Origin: Sphaerobacter thermophilus DSM 20745
Lineage (GTDB): Bacteria > Chloroflexota > Chloroflexia > Thermomicrobiales > Thermomicrobiaceae
Reading direction: 5' to 3'
Assembly: GCF_000024985.1 (NCBI RefSeq)
Contig: NC_013523.1
Location: 1,426,001-1,490,000 of the forward strand
Length of the DNA: 64,000 nt
Below are positions 36,460-45,082 of this stretch, one piece after another. The position numbers and the translations under genes are program-made. Every line of letters starts with the position of its first letter. The first letter of the stretch is position 1. A model generated the notes under the pieces. It was not told the origin of the DNA and ran no database searches. It saw nothing but the letters and a program-made list of their open reading frames with translations.

Positions 36460-37506
36460 CTAGGAGGCATCAGGGTCAAAGAGAGAGGCCTGCTGCGGGC
36501 TCTCGGGCCGCTCGACGTATGGGAGATCCAGGTGCTCATAGGCACGACGTGTGGCAACCCGACCGCGCGGCGTGCGCTGGAGAAACCCGAGCTGGATCAG
36601 GTACGGCTCGTACACATCCTCGATCGTGTCGGCCTCCTCACTCGTCGCCGCAGCCAGCGTCTCGACGCCGACCGGTCCGCCATCGAACTTCTCAACGATA
36701 GTCCGGAGGATGACCCGGTCCACGTCGTCCAGCCCGAGATGGTCAACCTCCAGCATCTCCAGTGCTGCCCGGGCCACGTCGGCGGTAATGACACCGTCCG
36801 CCCGCACCTGCGCGTAGTCGCGCACTCGCCGCAGCAGCCGGTTGGCGATGCGCGGCGTTCCGCGCGCTCGCGCCGCGATCTCCCGGGCGCCGTCCTCATC
36901 GATCGCGACGCCGAGGATGCGCGCCGCGCGCGTCACGATCTTCTGCATCGCCTCAAGGCTGTAGAACTCGAGGCGATAGGTGGACCCGAAGCGGTCGCGC
37001 AGCGGCGAGGTGAGCAGCGCCAGCCGGGTCGTCGCGCCGACCAGCGTGAAGGGCGGCAGGTTGAGCCGCATCGAGCGGGCGGCCGGCCCCTTCCCGAGCA
37101 CGATGTCGACCGCGAAGTCCTCCATCGCCGGGTAGAGGACCTCCTCCACTACCCGGTTGAGCCGGTGGATCTCGTCGATGAAGAGGACATCGCCGGGCTT
37201 GAGGTTCGTCAGGATCGACACGAGGTCGCCCGCGCGCTCGATCGCCGGACCGGAAGTGATCCGCAGGTTCACGCCCATCTCTGCCGCGACAATCGACGCC
37301 AGCGTGGTCTTGCCCAGCCCTGGCGGGCCGTAGAGCAGCAGGTGATCGAGGCACTCACCCCGGGCCTGCGCGGCCTGGATCGAGATCAGGAGGCCTTCCT
37401 TGACCTTCTCCTGCCCGATGTACTCCGCCAGCCGCCGCGGGCGCAGGCTCGCTTCCAGGGGTTCGTCCTCGTCTCGGATCTTTCCCGACACCACGCGCGT
37501 GCTCAT
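36460..37506 (-). CDS. ruvB: Holliday junction branch-migration ATPase RuvB
   Basis: RuvB is the hexameric motor of the RuvABC resolvasome. The 348-residue protein has [17 protein letters not shown], Walker [13 protein letters not shown], Walker [11 protein letters not shown], sensor 1 GATTRLALL and the arginine-finger region PLRDRFG, followed by the winged-helix domain with [12 protein letters not shown]. The ATG at 37506 has GAGGGG upstream. ruvA and ruvC are not in the window. Confidence 0.97.
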   Translation of the reverse strand: MSTRVVSGKIRDEDEPLEASLRPRRLAEYIGQEKVKEGLLISIQAAQARGECLDHLLLYGPPGLGKTTLASIVAAEMGVNLRITSGPAIERAGDLVSILTNLKPGDVLFIDEIHRLNRVVEEVLYPAMEDFAVDIVLGKGPAARSMRLNLPPFTLVGATTRLALLTSPLRDRFGSTYRLEFYSLEAMQKIVTRAARILGVAIDEDGAREIAARARGTPRIANRLLRRVRDYAQVRADGVITADVARAALEMLEVDHLGLDDVDRVILRTIVEKFDGGPVGVETLAAATSEEADTIEDVYEPYLIQLGFLQRTPRGRVATRRAYEHLDLPYVERPESPQQASLFDPDAS

Positions 37507-37544
37507 CGTCGCCCCTCGTGTGTCCGTCGGCACCGCTGCCGGGA

Positions 37545-37553
37545 AGTATATCA
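37545..37553 (-). promoter_or_regulatory. Extended -10 promoter of ruvB-queA
   Basis: TGATATACT on the minus strand is an extended -10 element (TGnTATACT), about 40 bases before the ruvB ATG. No clear -35 box. Confidence 0.5.
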
Positions 37554-37600
37554 CGCCCTCCCGAACATCTGTGCTATTTCTTGACCGTTAGCGGCCGTTG

Positions 37601-37798
37601 CTACGCCTTCGGACCGCCCTCCGGCAGCTCAGCCTCGTCGATCAGCATGATGGGAATGCCGTCCTCGATGCGGTAGCGCCGCCCGCACGTGTCGCAGACC
37701 AGGCGATCCCCTTCGAGGCGCACCGCCGTCTTGCACAGCGGACAGGCCAGGATCTCCAGCAGGTCATCGCTGATCGGCTTCGCTCCGCTCGACTCCAC
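37601..37798 (-). CDS. Trm112 family small zinc-ribbon protein
   Basis: The 65-residue protein is a UPF0434/Trm112-type zinc ribbon: LLEILACPLCKTAVRLE with CxxC, then LVCDTCGRRYRIEDGIPIML with the second CxxC. All four cysteines are present. In known systems Trm112 activates methyltransferases; in bacteria the partner is often a neighbouring gene, but no methyltransferase is next to it here. It overlaps the 3' end of the glycosyltransferase gene by 35 bases in another frame, so it is probably translated from the same mRNA. Confidence 0.88.
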   Translation of the reverse strand: MESSGAKPISDDLLEILACPLCKTAVRLEGDRLVCDTCGRRYRIEDGIPIMLIDEAELPEGGPKA

Positions 37799-39227
37799 GG
37801 CGCCCTTCCTTTCCGCCCACCGGCTCCGTCCCCGTCGAACCCATCTTACCAGGGGCCAGCCCGATCTCCGCCATCGACCTGGCCACCGAGGCGACGAGGC
37901 GGGTATCCGCCCCGATCCCCAGGTCTACCAGCGCTTGCGCCACCGCGCCCGCCAGGGGATCGGTCCTGGTCGGCGGCTCGGTTGCGGGCAGGTCGATCTG
38001 CTCCGGTTCCGTGCCCCCAGGCGGGACCGGCACCGGCCGGCCGATCGCCGCTTCGATCGCGGCCGCATACCCGCGCGCCGCAGCCGCCAGGCTGTGCTCT
38101 CGGGCCACGAAGTCCCGCGCAAGACGCCCCACCCGCTCCCGCAGCTCCGGCTGCTCAGCCAGCGCCCGCAGCAGCGCGAAGACCGTCTCCTGCTCCAGCA
38201 CGTCCGGCGGCACTTTGACCACCGCGCCATCGGGGATCTCGGCGAACGACCCTCCGTCGGTCACCAGCACCGGCCGGCCGGCGCCCATCGTGCGCAGCAG
38301 GCTGGCCGAGGTTTCGCCGGCGGTCGGCCAGCGGAGGTTCACGCACACATCCGACGCGGCGACCACCAGCCGAGCCGTGGCGTCGTCCACGTAGCCAAGG
38401 TGATCTGCCGCCTGCTCCAGTCCGAACATGCCGATCAGCCGCTCCAGCGGCACCATGTGCGACACGTTCCCCGCCAACACCAGCCGAGCCGGGACGAACT
38501 CCCGCAGGCGCCGGACGGCCTGCATCACAACATCGAGCCGCTTGTATGGGTTGATGAAGGTCACCGATCCGACGACAAACTGGTCCTCCGGTAGCGACAG
38601 TCGCCGCCGTGCCTCCTCGCGCGGGATCTCCGGCGGGAGCGGCACCCCCATCGGAATGCGCAGCACCTGCGCGTCCGGGCACCAACTAAGCACCTGCGCC
38701 CGGCTGTACTCGCTGTGCACCGCGACGACCCGCGAGGCCTCGATCAACTCCTCCGACAGCGGGAACTGGAACAGCGCCGAGGGCATCTGTCCCCGCAGCA
38801 CCCGCGTGGCCGCTTCCCACCCGGCCCGGCCGTAACGCCGTTCCATCTCCGCCCGGTAGCGCGGCGCGCCGCGGCCGCGCAAGAGCATCCCGACCCGCAG
38901 GTGGTGGAGCACGGTGTCGTGCAGGACCAGCACCCCCGGGACCTCGCGCGCGAGGTCGTACATGTAGGCGTGGTAGGGGTTGTTCCCCATCTGGTAGACG
39001 ACGACGTCATACGGCCGCAACCGGTGCGCCGCGCGGAATTCGCGCGCCATCCGGACCCGCAGGGTGTCCGACTCCCGGAGGTGCGTCGGGCGGTAGCCGT
39101 CGACGTACACGTCGATCTGCCAGGCGCGCGCCAGCACCGGCAGCAGGTCTTCGCTGTACTGCGAAATGCCCGACTCGACCGGTCGGAGCGGGGTGAACCA
39201 GGCGAGCCGCAGCGCGGAATCAGCCAT
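37764..39227 (-). CDS. Glycosyltransferase, GT4-like
   Basis: The 487-residue protein has a GT-B fold layout. The N-terminal half starts LRLAWFTPLRPVESGISQYS with the Gly-rich acceptor region, and the C-terminal donor half has FVVGSVTFINPYKRLD and the family's E(x7)E-like region in CVNLRWPTAGETSASLLRTMGAG-type sequence (NLRWPTAGETS, SLLRTMGAG). A Pro/Thr-rich tail of about 90 residues follows and ends in charged residues. The nucleotide sugar and acceptor are unknown. It overlaps the upstream glycosyltransferase by eight bases. Confidence 0.82.
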   Translation of the reverse strand: MADSALRLAWFTPLRPVESGISQYSEDLLPVLARAWQIDVYVDGYRPTHLRESDTLRVRMAREFRAAHRLRPYDVVVYQMGNNPYHAYMYDLAREVPGVLVLHDTVLHHLRVGMLLRGRGAPRYRAEMERRYGRAGWEAATRVLRGQMPSALFQFPLSEELIEASRVVAVHSEYSRAQVLSWCPDAQVLRIPMGVPLPPEIPREEARRRLSLPEDQFVVGSVTFINPYKRLDVVMQAVRRLREFVPARLVLAGNVSHMVPLERLIGMFGLEQAADHLGYVDDATARLVVAASDVCVNLRWPTAGETSASLLRTMGAGRPVLVTDGGSFAEIPDGAVVKVPPDVLEQETVFALLRALAEQPELRERVGRLARDFVAREHSLAAAARGYAAAIEAAIGRPVPVPPGGTEPEQIDLPATEPPTRTDPLAGAVAQALVDLGIGADTRLVASVARSMAEIGLAPGKMGSTGTEPVGGKEGRRGVERSEADQR

Positions 39228-40257
39228 GTCCCAGGAGCCTCGCCACGACGCGGTCCCAGCGGAGCCCGGCCACCCGCTCCTGGCCCGCCGCGCCGAGCCG
39301 CCGAGCCAGCGCCTCGTCCGCCATCAGCCGGGATAGGATAGGCGCGGTGGAGCAGGGTTCGGCGTTCGCACTCACCAGGCCGGTCACGCCGTCCTCGACG
39401 AACTCCAGCACGCCGCCCGCGTCCGCCACCGTCACCACCGGCTTGCCGGCCGTCAGCGCCTCAACCGCCGCCAGACCGAAATCCTCATCCACCGGGCTGT
39501 AGAACACGGCCCGCGCCTCGTTGTACAGTCGGACCAGCTCGGAATCGCTCACGCGCCCGGTGAACGTGACCCGCCCGCTTAACCCGAGGCTGGCGGCTCG
39601 TTCCCGGAGCGAGCCGGCCTCCGGACCATCCCCGGCGATCACGGCGCGGAAGTCCCCACCAGCCTCCGCCATCGCCTCCAGCAGCAGCTCGACCCGCTTG
39701 GCCCGGTCCAGCCGCGAGACGCTGAGGATGTAGTCGCCGTACGCGACCGGTTCCAGGCCCTCAAGGCGAATCGGCACGTGCAACGGCTCAGCCTCAAGCC
39801 CGATCGAGCGCTTCAGGCGTGCAGCGACGTTCCCCGAAATCGCGAAGCGGGCCACGCACTCCCCCAGCCCCCGGCGATCGATCTCGGCGATCCGACGCCG
39901 CAGAGCGACATCCTCGGCGCTGTTCGTGAAATCGCTCAGCGGCGTGCCGAACCAGTCGTACGCCTGCCGGTGCTGGTGAACAACCCAGGCGATCTTGCGC
40001 GGGTGCCGCACGGCCCAGGTCGGGAACTTGGTGCAGATCACCGCGTCCACCGGCATGCCGTTGGCCTCGGTCAAGTCGAGCAGCCGCCAGGCCAGTGCCG
40101 ACTTGAGGATCTCCTCCTTGGGATACCACTTGAAGGGAAGCGCCACAACGTCCACCCGATGCCCGGCCGCGACCAGCGCCTCGCGAAGCCCGTCGACCAG
40201 CACCTCCGCCCCGCCCCGGACGAACGGCACCTGCGTGGCACAGATGATCACATTCAT
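39220..40257 (-). CDS. Glycosyltransferase, GT4 family
   Basis: The 345-residue protein has a typical start MNVIICATQVPFVRGGAEVLVDGL, the donor-domain strand YILSVSRLDRAKRVELLLEAM, IAGDGPEAGSL and the nucleotide-sugar site FYSPVDEDFGLAAVEALTAGKPVV with the paired glutamates of retaining GT4 enzymes. The C-terminus is short. Sugar donor and acceptor are unknown. It overlaps both neighbours by a few bases, within a five-gene glycan-assembly operon. Confidence 0.88.
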   Translation of the reverse strand: MNVIICATQVPFVRGGAEVLVDGLREALVAAGHRVDVVALPFKWYPKEEILKSALAWRLLDLTEANGMPVDAVICTKFPTWAVRHPRKIAWVVHQHRQAYDWFGTPLSDFTNSAEDVALRRRIAEIDRRGLGECVARFAISGNVAARLKRSIGLEAEPLHVPIRLEGLEPVAYGDYILSVSRLDRAKRVELLLEAMAEAGGDFRAVIAGDGPEAGSLRERAASLGLSGRVTFTGRVSDSELVRLYNEARAVFYSPVDEDFGLAAVEALTAGKPVVTVADAGGVLEFVEDGVTGLVSANAEPCSTAPILSRLMADEALARRLGAAGQERVAGLRWDRVVARLLGHG

Positions 40258-40646
40258 CGCTCGCGCGGCTCCTCGCCCTCGCGCGCTTCCAGCCGCCGCA
40301 GGAGCTCCTGCTGACGAGCGTCAAGGGTGGAGAGCGCCCGGACCACGGCATCGTTGAAGGCGTTCTGCTGCTCCACGATGGGGTTGATGTACCAGCGCAG
40401 GCAGAGCCGCATGGCCCGCTTCGCGAGCGCGATCCACCGGCCCACGATCGGCGTCTCCCACGTCACGGGCAGGTGGGCCGAAATGCGCGCCAGATCGGCC
40501 GCCTCGGTGATGGGTGACCCGGTCCCCAGCGGCGGCACCTCGGACGCGCTCAGGTAACCCGAACGCCGCCGCACCTCGCTGCGGATCGCCTCGATCGCCG
40601 CGGCCACCTCGTCGACATCGTCGCGCGTCACATCGGGCGTCGTCAT
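40254..40646 (-). CDS. Small helical protein of the glycosyltransferase operon
   Basis: The 130-residue protein has a disordered acidic N-terminus (TTPDVTRDDVDEVAAA), then an amphipathic region with TPIVGRWIALAKRAMRLCLRWY and NPIVEQQNAFNDAVVRAL, and ends in a likely coiled coil (LDARQQELLRRLEA). Similar helical segments occur in small proteins and in N-terminal parts of enzymes within polysaccharide operons; membrane association is plausible. GGGGAGG precedes the ATG at 40646. It overlaps the flanking genes by four bases each. Confidence 0.7.
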   Translation of the reverse strand: MTTPDVTRDDVDEVAAAIEAIRSEVRRRSGYLSASEVPPLGTGSPITEAADLARISAHLPVTWETPIVGRWIALAKRAMRLCLRWYINPIVEQQNAFNDAVVRALSTLDARQQELLRRLEAREGEEPRER

Positions 40647-41938
40647 CTCCCCTCCCCGCTCACGGCCGCAACCGGATCGGCCGGCGTGCCCAGCACCTGC
40701 GCGTACACTCCCCGGATGCGCTGGTACCACGCGGCTTCGTCCACCACTTTGTTCCGACCCGCCGCGGCGAGCCGCGCCGCCAGCGCCGGGTCGGCGGTCA
40801 AGGACCGAATCGCGTCCGCCAGCGCGGCCACATCTCCGAAGGGTACCAGCAGGCCATCCCGCTCGTGGTCCACCACTGCCGGGATCGCCCCAGCCCGCGC
40901 GCCGATCACCGGCTTGCCATTGGCCCACGCCTCCAGGAACACGATCCCGAAGGACTCGGTCCGGGACGGCAGCGCCACCACGTCCGCCGCAGCCAGCAGG
41001 TCGCGCTTGTCCTCATCAGAGACGAACCCCAGCACGTGCAAGTTGCGGCGCGCCGCAGCGGGCAGGCCCGCGACGAAGCGCTCGAACTCGCTCATGACCG
41101 GACCGGCAAAGACAACGGACACAGGCCAGCCCGCGCGATCCAGCGCTCCTGCAGCCTCCGCCAGGTGAAACGACCCCTTGTCGAACGCCGCGGCCCCCAG
41201 CGCCAGCACCATCGGGCCGTCGATCCCGAGCCTCTGCCGCGCCCGGGCCGCATCCCCTCCGGTGACCGCCGGCACGTCCAGCCCCGCGCCCACGACGTGG
41301 ACGCGGTCCGGCGCAACGCCGCGGGCGATGAGATAGTCGGCCTCGATCGTGGTCAGCGACATCACGCCGTCCGCCCGGCACAGCAGTGCCATCTGGTGCG
41401 GCATCGTGTAGTAACGCCTGACCCGTGACGAGGGCCCCTCCCCCAGGTGCAGGAACGGCGTCACCAGGTGCGGCGCATCCACCGTTCGCGCCAGCCGCTC
41501 GGCGCCCGCAATCATCGACTCAAAGGCGATGTTCGCCGAGTGCACCACGTCCGGTCGCCACGAGGGATCGGGCAGCCACTCCGAAACCGGCGGCAGCCAC
41601 GGTCCGAATCGCCCCGCCGCCTGCAGGAGCCGCACCTGTCCCCGGAACCGCCAGCGCGCCGACTCGGCCATCAGCCGGCGGATCGCGCGGTGCGTGAGTC
41701 GCGGAGCCGGGAGGTGCCGCAAGCGCAGGCGCCGAATGCGCACGCCTGCGTGACAACCCTGCACCTCCTCGACACGCCGCTTGGTAGGATCCCAGAAGTA
41801 CTCGAGGTCCCAGGCATCGGTCGTCACGACCTGGACCTCGGCACAGTCTGCGGCGAAGCGCTCCGAGAAGGCCTGGAAGTATCGCTCGGAACCGCCCTGG
41901 AATGGGTAGTAGCGTTGGATCACATGCAGGAGACGCAT
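40643..41938 (-). CDS. Glycosyltransferase, GT4 family
   Basis: The 431-residue protein starts MRLLHVIQRYYPFQGGSERY, with the GGSE acceptor loop of GT4 enzymes. The donor half has LALGAAAFDKGSFHLAEAAG, VFAGPVMSEFERFV and the E(x7)E motif in PSRTESFGIVFLEAWANGKPV. Length is normal for the family. It is preceded by the TPR gene (12 bases) and followed by the small helical protein. Donor and acceptor are not identifiable. Confidence 0.9.
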   Translation of the reverse strand: MRLLHVIQRYYPFQGGSERYFQAFSERFAADCAEVQVVTTDAWDLEYFWDPTKRRVEEVQGCHAGVRIRRLRLRHLPAPRLTHRAIRRLMAESARWRFRGQVRLLQAAGRFGPWLPPVSEWLPDPSWRPDVVHSANIAFESMIAGAERLARTVDAPHLVTPFLHLGEGPSSRVRRYYTMPHQMALLCRADGVMSLTTIEADYLIARGVAPDRVHVVGAGLDVPAVTGGDAARARQRLGIDGPMVLALGAAAFDKGSFHLAEAAGALDRAGWPVSVVFAGPVMSEFERFVAGLPAAARRNLHVLGFVSDEDKRDLLAAADVVALPSRTESFGIVFLEAWANGKPVIGARAGAIPAVVDHERDGLLVPFGDVAALADAIRSLTADPALAARLAAAGRNKVVDEAAWYQRIRGVYAQVLGTPADPVAAVSGEGR

Positions 41939-41949
41939 CGACGACTGAC

Positions 41950-42582
41950 CTACGACGCCCGGTCGAGGGCATCGAGCTGCTCCTGCGCCCGCTCCGCATA
42001 GACCGAATCGGGCGCCACCTCGATGACGCGCTCATACTGCGCGCGAGCCTCGCTCTCTCGCGGCGGGTCACTCTCCTGATAGAGCTGGCCAAGGAGGAAG
42101 ATCGGCTCCGGGTTCGTCGGCGCGAGCTCAATCGCCTTCTTGAACTGGATCTCCGCGTCGAGGCGATATCCTCCTTGCATGAGCGTCCGCCCGAAGGCGA
42201 CCCGTAGCCCCACGTCGTCCGGCCGGGCCTGCACCGCCTTCTCGTACCACTGGACCGCCTCGGACGCCCGGCCGGTGTTGGCCAGCAAGTCCGCCAGGAC
42301 GAGCATGGCGTTCACGTCGTCGGGGTTCTCCTGGAGGCGAGCCCGCATCTCCGCTTCCTGCGCTCCGGGCGTGACCGCGATCTGCGGCTGGAGAAAATCA
42401 TTGGCGTCGGAGCCGCGCGAGGTGAACAGGTCGAGCACCACCACCTCGATGAGGGTGATGACCAGCACGGCGCTGATTGTGACCGCGAGGGCAACAAAGA
42501 GCCGAGAGTGGCGGCGGCTTGGCGCACGCTCCCCCCGATCGTCGACTGGACGTCGGCCTCGATTACGCGTCCGTGAGGTCAT
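41950..42582 (-). CDS. Membrane-anchored TPR protein
   Basis: The 210-residue protein has a basic N-terminus, one membrane helix (LFVALAVTISAVLVITLIEV, about residues 28-48) and at least three tetratricopeptide repeats with the usual spacing: PDDVNAMLVLADLLANTGRA, PDDVGLRVAFGRTLMQGGYR and PTNPEPIFLLGQLYQESDP. The TPR part would face outward. The ATG at 42582 has GGAGG about 13 bases upstream; reading further upstream would run antisense to the tRNA cluster. First gene of the glycosyltransferase operon, probably a scaffold. Confidence 0.82.
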   Translation of the reverse strand: MTSRTRNRGRRPVDDRGERAPSRRHSRLFVALAVTISAVLVITLIEVVVLDLFTSRGSDANDFLQPQIAVTPGAQEAEMRARLQENPDDVNAMLVLADLLANTGRASEAVQWYEKAVQARPDDVGLRVAFGRTLMQGGYRLDAEIQFKKAIELAPTNPEPIFLLGQLYQESDPPRESEARAQYERVIEVAPDSVYAERAQEQLDALDRAS

Positions 42583-42720
42583 CGATGCCCTGCCTCCATC
42601 TGCCCGGCACGCGCACCCGGCGCGCTCCCGCCGGTTGCTGCTCGGGCTCCTCGTAAGAATACGAACCGGCGCGGCACGCGGCCAGCAGTGCGGTCCACGC
42701 CTCGGTGCCAAGTCCCCGGC

Positions 42721-42750
42721 TTGAACCCGTTCCCCCTTATGTGCTATCCT
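42721..42750 (+). promoter_or_regulatory. Promoter of the three-tRNA cluster
   Basis: TTGAAC (42721-42726), 18 bases, TATCCT (42745-42750) with an extended -10 TGC. It lies about 48 bases upstream of tRNA-Arg and diverges from the TPR gene. Confidence 0.6.
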
Positions 42751-42797
42751 AATACACGCCGCGAGGGGATTCGCCCAAGCGGCAACAAGCGGAATAT

Positions 42798-42870
42798 GCG
42801 CCCGTAGCTCAGTGGATAGAGCGTTTGGTTGCGGACCAAAAGGTCGGGGGTTCAAGTCCCTCCGGGCGTA
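42798..42870 (+). tRNA. tRNA-Arg (anticodon GCG)
   Basis: Cloverleaf: acceptor GCGCCCG with CGGGCGT (one G-U pair), D stem GCTC/GAGC, anticodon stem TTTGG/CCAAA with loop TTGCGGA, T-loop TTCAAGT. The anticodon is GCG (reads CGC), not the ACG found in most bacteria. CCA is not encoded. Confidence 0.95.
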
Positions 42871-42930
42871 CCGCCCCGAAGTGCAGGGCCTGACCAGCGC
42901 CCTGCACTCCTTGCGTTCGGGGCTTGACAT

Positions 42931-43016
42931 GGAGAGGTGTCCGAGTGGTTGAAGGTGCCGCTCTCGAAAAGCGGTAGGGTGAATAGCCCTCGTGGGTTCG
43001 AATCCCACCCTCTCCG
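42931..43016 (+). tRNA. tRNA-Ser (anticodon CGA)
   Basis: Acceptor GGAGAGG/CCTCTCC, anticodon stem CCGCT/AGCGG with loop CTCGAAA, long class II variable arm and T-loop TTCGAAT. Reads UCG. CCA is not encoded. Confidence 0.96.
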
Positions 43017-43022
43017 CCTCTT

Positions 43023-43115
43023 GGAAGGGTCGCATAGTCTGGCCGAGTGCGCGCGACTGGAAATCGCGTAGGCGTGATGAGCGCCTCGAGGGTTCGAATC
43101 CCTCCCCTTCCGCCA
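43023..43115 (+). tRNA. tRNA-Ser (anticodon GGA)
   Basis: Acceptor GGAAGGG/CCCTTCC, short D stem GCA/TGC, anticodon stem CGCGA/TCGCG with loop CTGGAAA, long variable arm, T-loop TTCGAAT, discriminator G at 43112 and encoded CCA (43113-43115). Reads UCC. Six bases after tRNA-Ser(CGA). Confidence 0.95.
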
Positions 43116-43140
43116 GAAATCCGCATCTAGACGCGAGAAT

Positions 43141-43192
43141 CGGGGGTCGCGATACGGGGTTGAGTTCCCGTTGACGACCCCCGAAACCTTTT
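43141..43192 (+). terminator. Terminator of the tRNA cluster
   Basis: CGGGGGTCG (43141-43149) and CGACCCCCG (43175-43183) form the outer stem, with an inner ACGGG/CCCGT stem, followed by AAACC and TTTT (43189-43192). Well placed 25 bases after the last tRNA. Confidence 0.75.
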
Positions 43193-43540
43193 CTCAACGG
43201 CCCCAGATTGCTACACGCTCTGCTATCGAGGTAGAAAGGGGGCAGTGCGGTTCCGAAGCGTGGCTAAAGAGTCGTAGGCGTTCATCGACCACTGCCTGAA
43301 GGCTGAGGACGCAGGACACGCTGTTGGTGTTGGCACTAACAATTGGTCTGCGCCTTGTCGGCGTCAGAATGGCCCCGCTCCCGCGCGTGCGCTGACCCCT
43401 GGCGCGGTGCAGGAGCCCACCAAGATCTCCGCCGATCCCCCGCCTGGCCGGCTGACTGCCAAAGGGCATGGAGCGAACCGCGCCCCAGGGTACCTTCCCC
43501 CAAGAAGTCAAGCGACGCCTGAAGCCGGTGTCGAAGCATG

Positions 43541-43562
43541 GTGGAACCTTCGTGGAACCTTC
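43541..43562 (+). repeat. Perfect tandem 11-bp repeat in a non-coding gap
   Basis: GTGGAACCTTC occurs twice head to tail. It lies in the gap 43193-43638 between the tRNA terminator and the frameshifted gene; the rest of that gap shows no supported gene, RNA or promoter. Confidence 0.6.
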
Positions 43563-43638
43563 ACGTCGTAGACAATCGGGTGTGATAAGGCTGACTGGAG
43601 TTGCTAGGCCGGGGGAACGGATAAAGTCGCGGCGTCTG

Positions 43639-44561
43639 ATGCGTCTGGTCGTGGGTTTGCTCCTGCTGATGCCTGCTCTGCCGTCGACACACACCGTACA
43701 CGCCGTGGACAGCTCGACGCCTGAGGAGGCACTGCCCGACGAGACCGAGTTCCATGCGCCGTGGTCACGGTACGACACCCCGGTAGCCACGGGACGTGTG
43801 TCGCGCACCTGGACTTGGGGCGGCGAGGTCACCGACACCCCGATCGTTGAACGCTACGAAGAGGGCCCCGTCGATATCGGCATTCCTGAGCCTGGCTCCC
43901 GCTGGGTGCAGTACGTTGACAAGGGACGGATGGAGGCGAACCCCCGCTGGAACCCGGGGGCGGGGTGATACCGAGTGGCGCATCACCACAGGCCTTCTTG
44001 CCACGGAACTGCTCACCGGACGTCTGCAACTCGGCGACTTCACGTTTGAGCACCGCGAACCTGCCGACATCCCGGTGGCGGGTGATGGACGATGCTCCCT
44101 ATGAAGACGGCGAGCCCGTGTCGTGGTACCTGGTGAAGATTAGTGACCCGAGCAACCCTCACATGACAATGATTAGCGGCACCCCTGACCAGGCACAAGG
44201 CGTCACCGCCGTCGATGTCGGAGCCCCAACCCACCATACCGTCGCTTCGGTCTTCTGGGAGTTCATGAACAGTCGGGGAACCCTGTATGACGAGGCCGCG
44301 GACCAGTATGTTGACGACAGGCTCTGGGCGAACCCCTTCTATGCCACCGGATATCCGATCACGGATGCCTATTGGATCAACACCTGGGTGACCGGCGAGT
44401 ATACGCGAGTGCTGGTACAGTGCTTTGAGCGGCGGTGTCTGACTTACACCCCGTCTAATCCCGACGGCCGAAAGGTTGAAATGGGGAACATCGGCCAACA
44501 CTATTATTACTGGCGTTACGGTGAAAAGCCGTGGGAAGCCGTAACGGACCCGAATGGATAA
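43639..44561 (+). pseudogene. Secreted protein gene broken by two frameshifts
   Basis: Three frames join into one protein of about 300 residues. It starts MRLVVGLLLLMPALPSTHTV (signal peptide), continues to SRWVQYVDKGRMEANPRW, then after a shift in the G-rich run near 43955-43967 reads GDTEWRITTGLLATELLTGR and FEHREPADIPVAGD, and after a second shift near 44083-44093 (extra G in GATGGACGAT) reads DAPYEDGEPVSWYLV to the end, with FWEFMNSRG, NPFYATGYPITDAYW and QCFERRCLTYTPSNP. This conserved extracellular pattern is familiar from Chloroflexota secreted proteins of unknown function. Either a decaying gene or two sequencing errors in G-runs. Confidence 0.75.
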
Positions 44562-44710
44562 CGGCGCCCCTCGATCCCACGACGCGAGGCAACCGAGCAT
44601 GGACCGCCGCGGACGGGCATAGCTAGGCGACGTGCCGCCGGCGGTTCAATTCCCAGCCACAGGTCACATTCCGGTCTCAGAGACGCCCTCCGACATTATG
44701 TTCAGCTAGG

Positions 44711-44727
44711 CCGCATCGGAGATGCGG
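44711..44727. repeat. Perfect 7-bp hairpin in the 44562-45082 gap
   Basis: CCGCATC (44711-44717), GGA, GATGCGG (44721-44727). No T-run follows. The 521-base gap has no open frame with coding character. Confidence 0.4.
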
Positions 44728-44883
44728 TGCCACCCGCGCCGCGAGCCGTCCGTGCGCCGGCGCCCGTGAGACGGTCCGGCCCGTCACGGCCACATCGTCG
44801 CGGTTGTGCAGAGCATCCGCCCCAGCACGTCCCGCTCGACGGACCGTAACCGCGACCTGAGGGTGTTGACACACGACCCTTCC

Positions 44884-44895
44884 GGGGCATGCCCC
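44884..44895. repeat. 12-bp palindrome GGGGCATGCCCC
   Basis: A perfect even palindrome 13 bases after an isolated TTGACA (44866-44871) and upstream of the secreted glycosidase-like gene. A candidate operator; no -10 box is found at the right distance. Confidence 0.35.
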
Positions 44896-45082
44896 ATGCT
44901 CCCTATAGCCTCATCCATTGGCTCGTCGGAGCCACAGAGACAGGTAGTCGGAGTCCGGCTGGACTCATTCATCCCAGGATGCGGTGGCCGACGCCGGGTC
45001 ACGATCCGTGAGGACGTGATCCTGGATACGGTGCGCCGCTCCTCCGACCGCCCGACGTCCACGACCGGGAGATACCGCCCAC

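Noticed and set aside
43194-43838. Minus-strand open frame of 214 codons after the tRNA cluster
   Set aside because: Partly antisense to the secreted-protein pseudogene, no motif, no ribosome binding site and composition typical of non-coding frames.
44643-44653. tRNA T-arm-like sequence GGTTCAATTCC
   Set aside because: Flanking bases do not form a T stem or acceptor stem; no tRNA or tRNA fragment used as an attachment site could be built.
44866-44871. Isolated TTGACA hexamer
   Set aside because: No -10 box within 15-19 bases; TATAGC lies 32 bases away.
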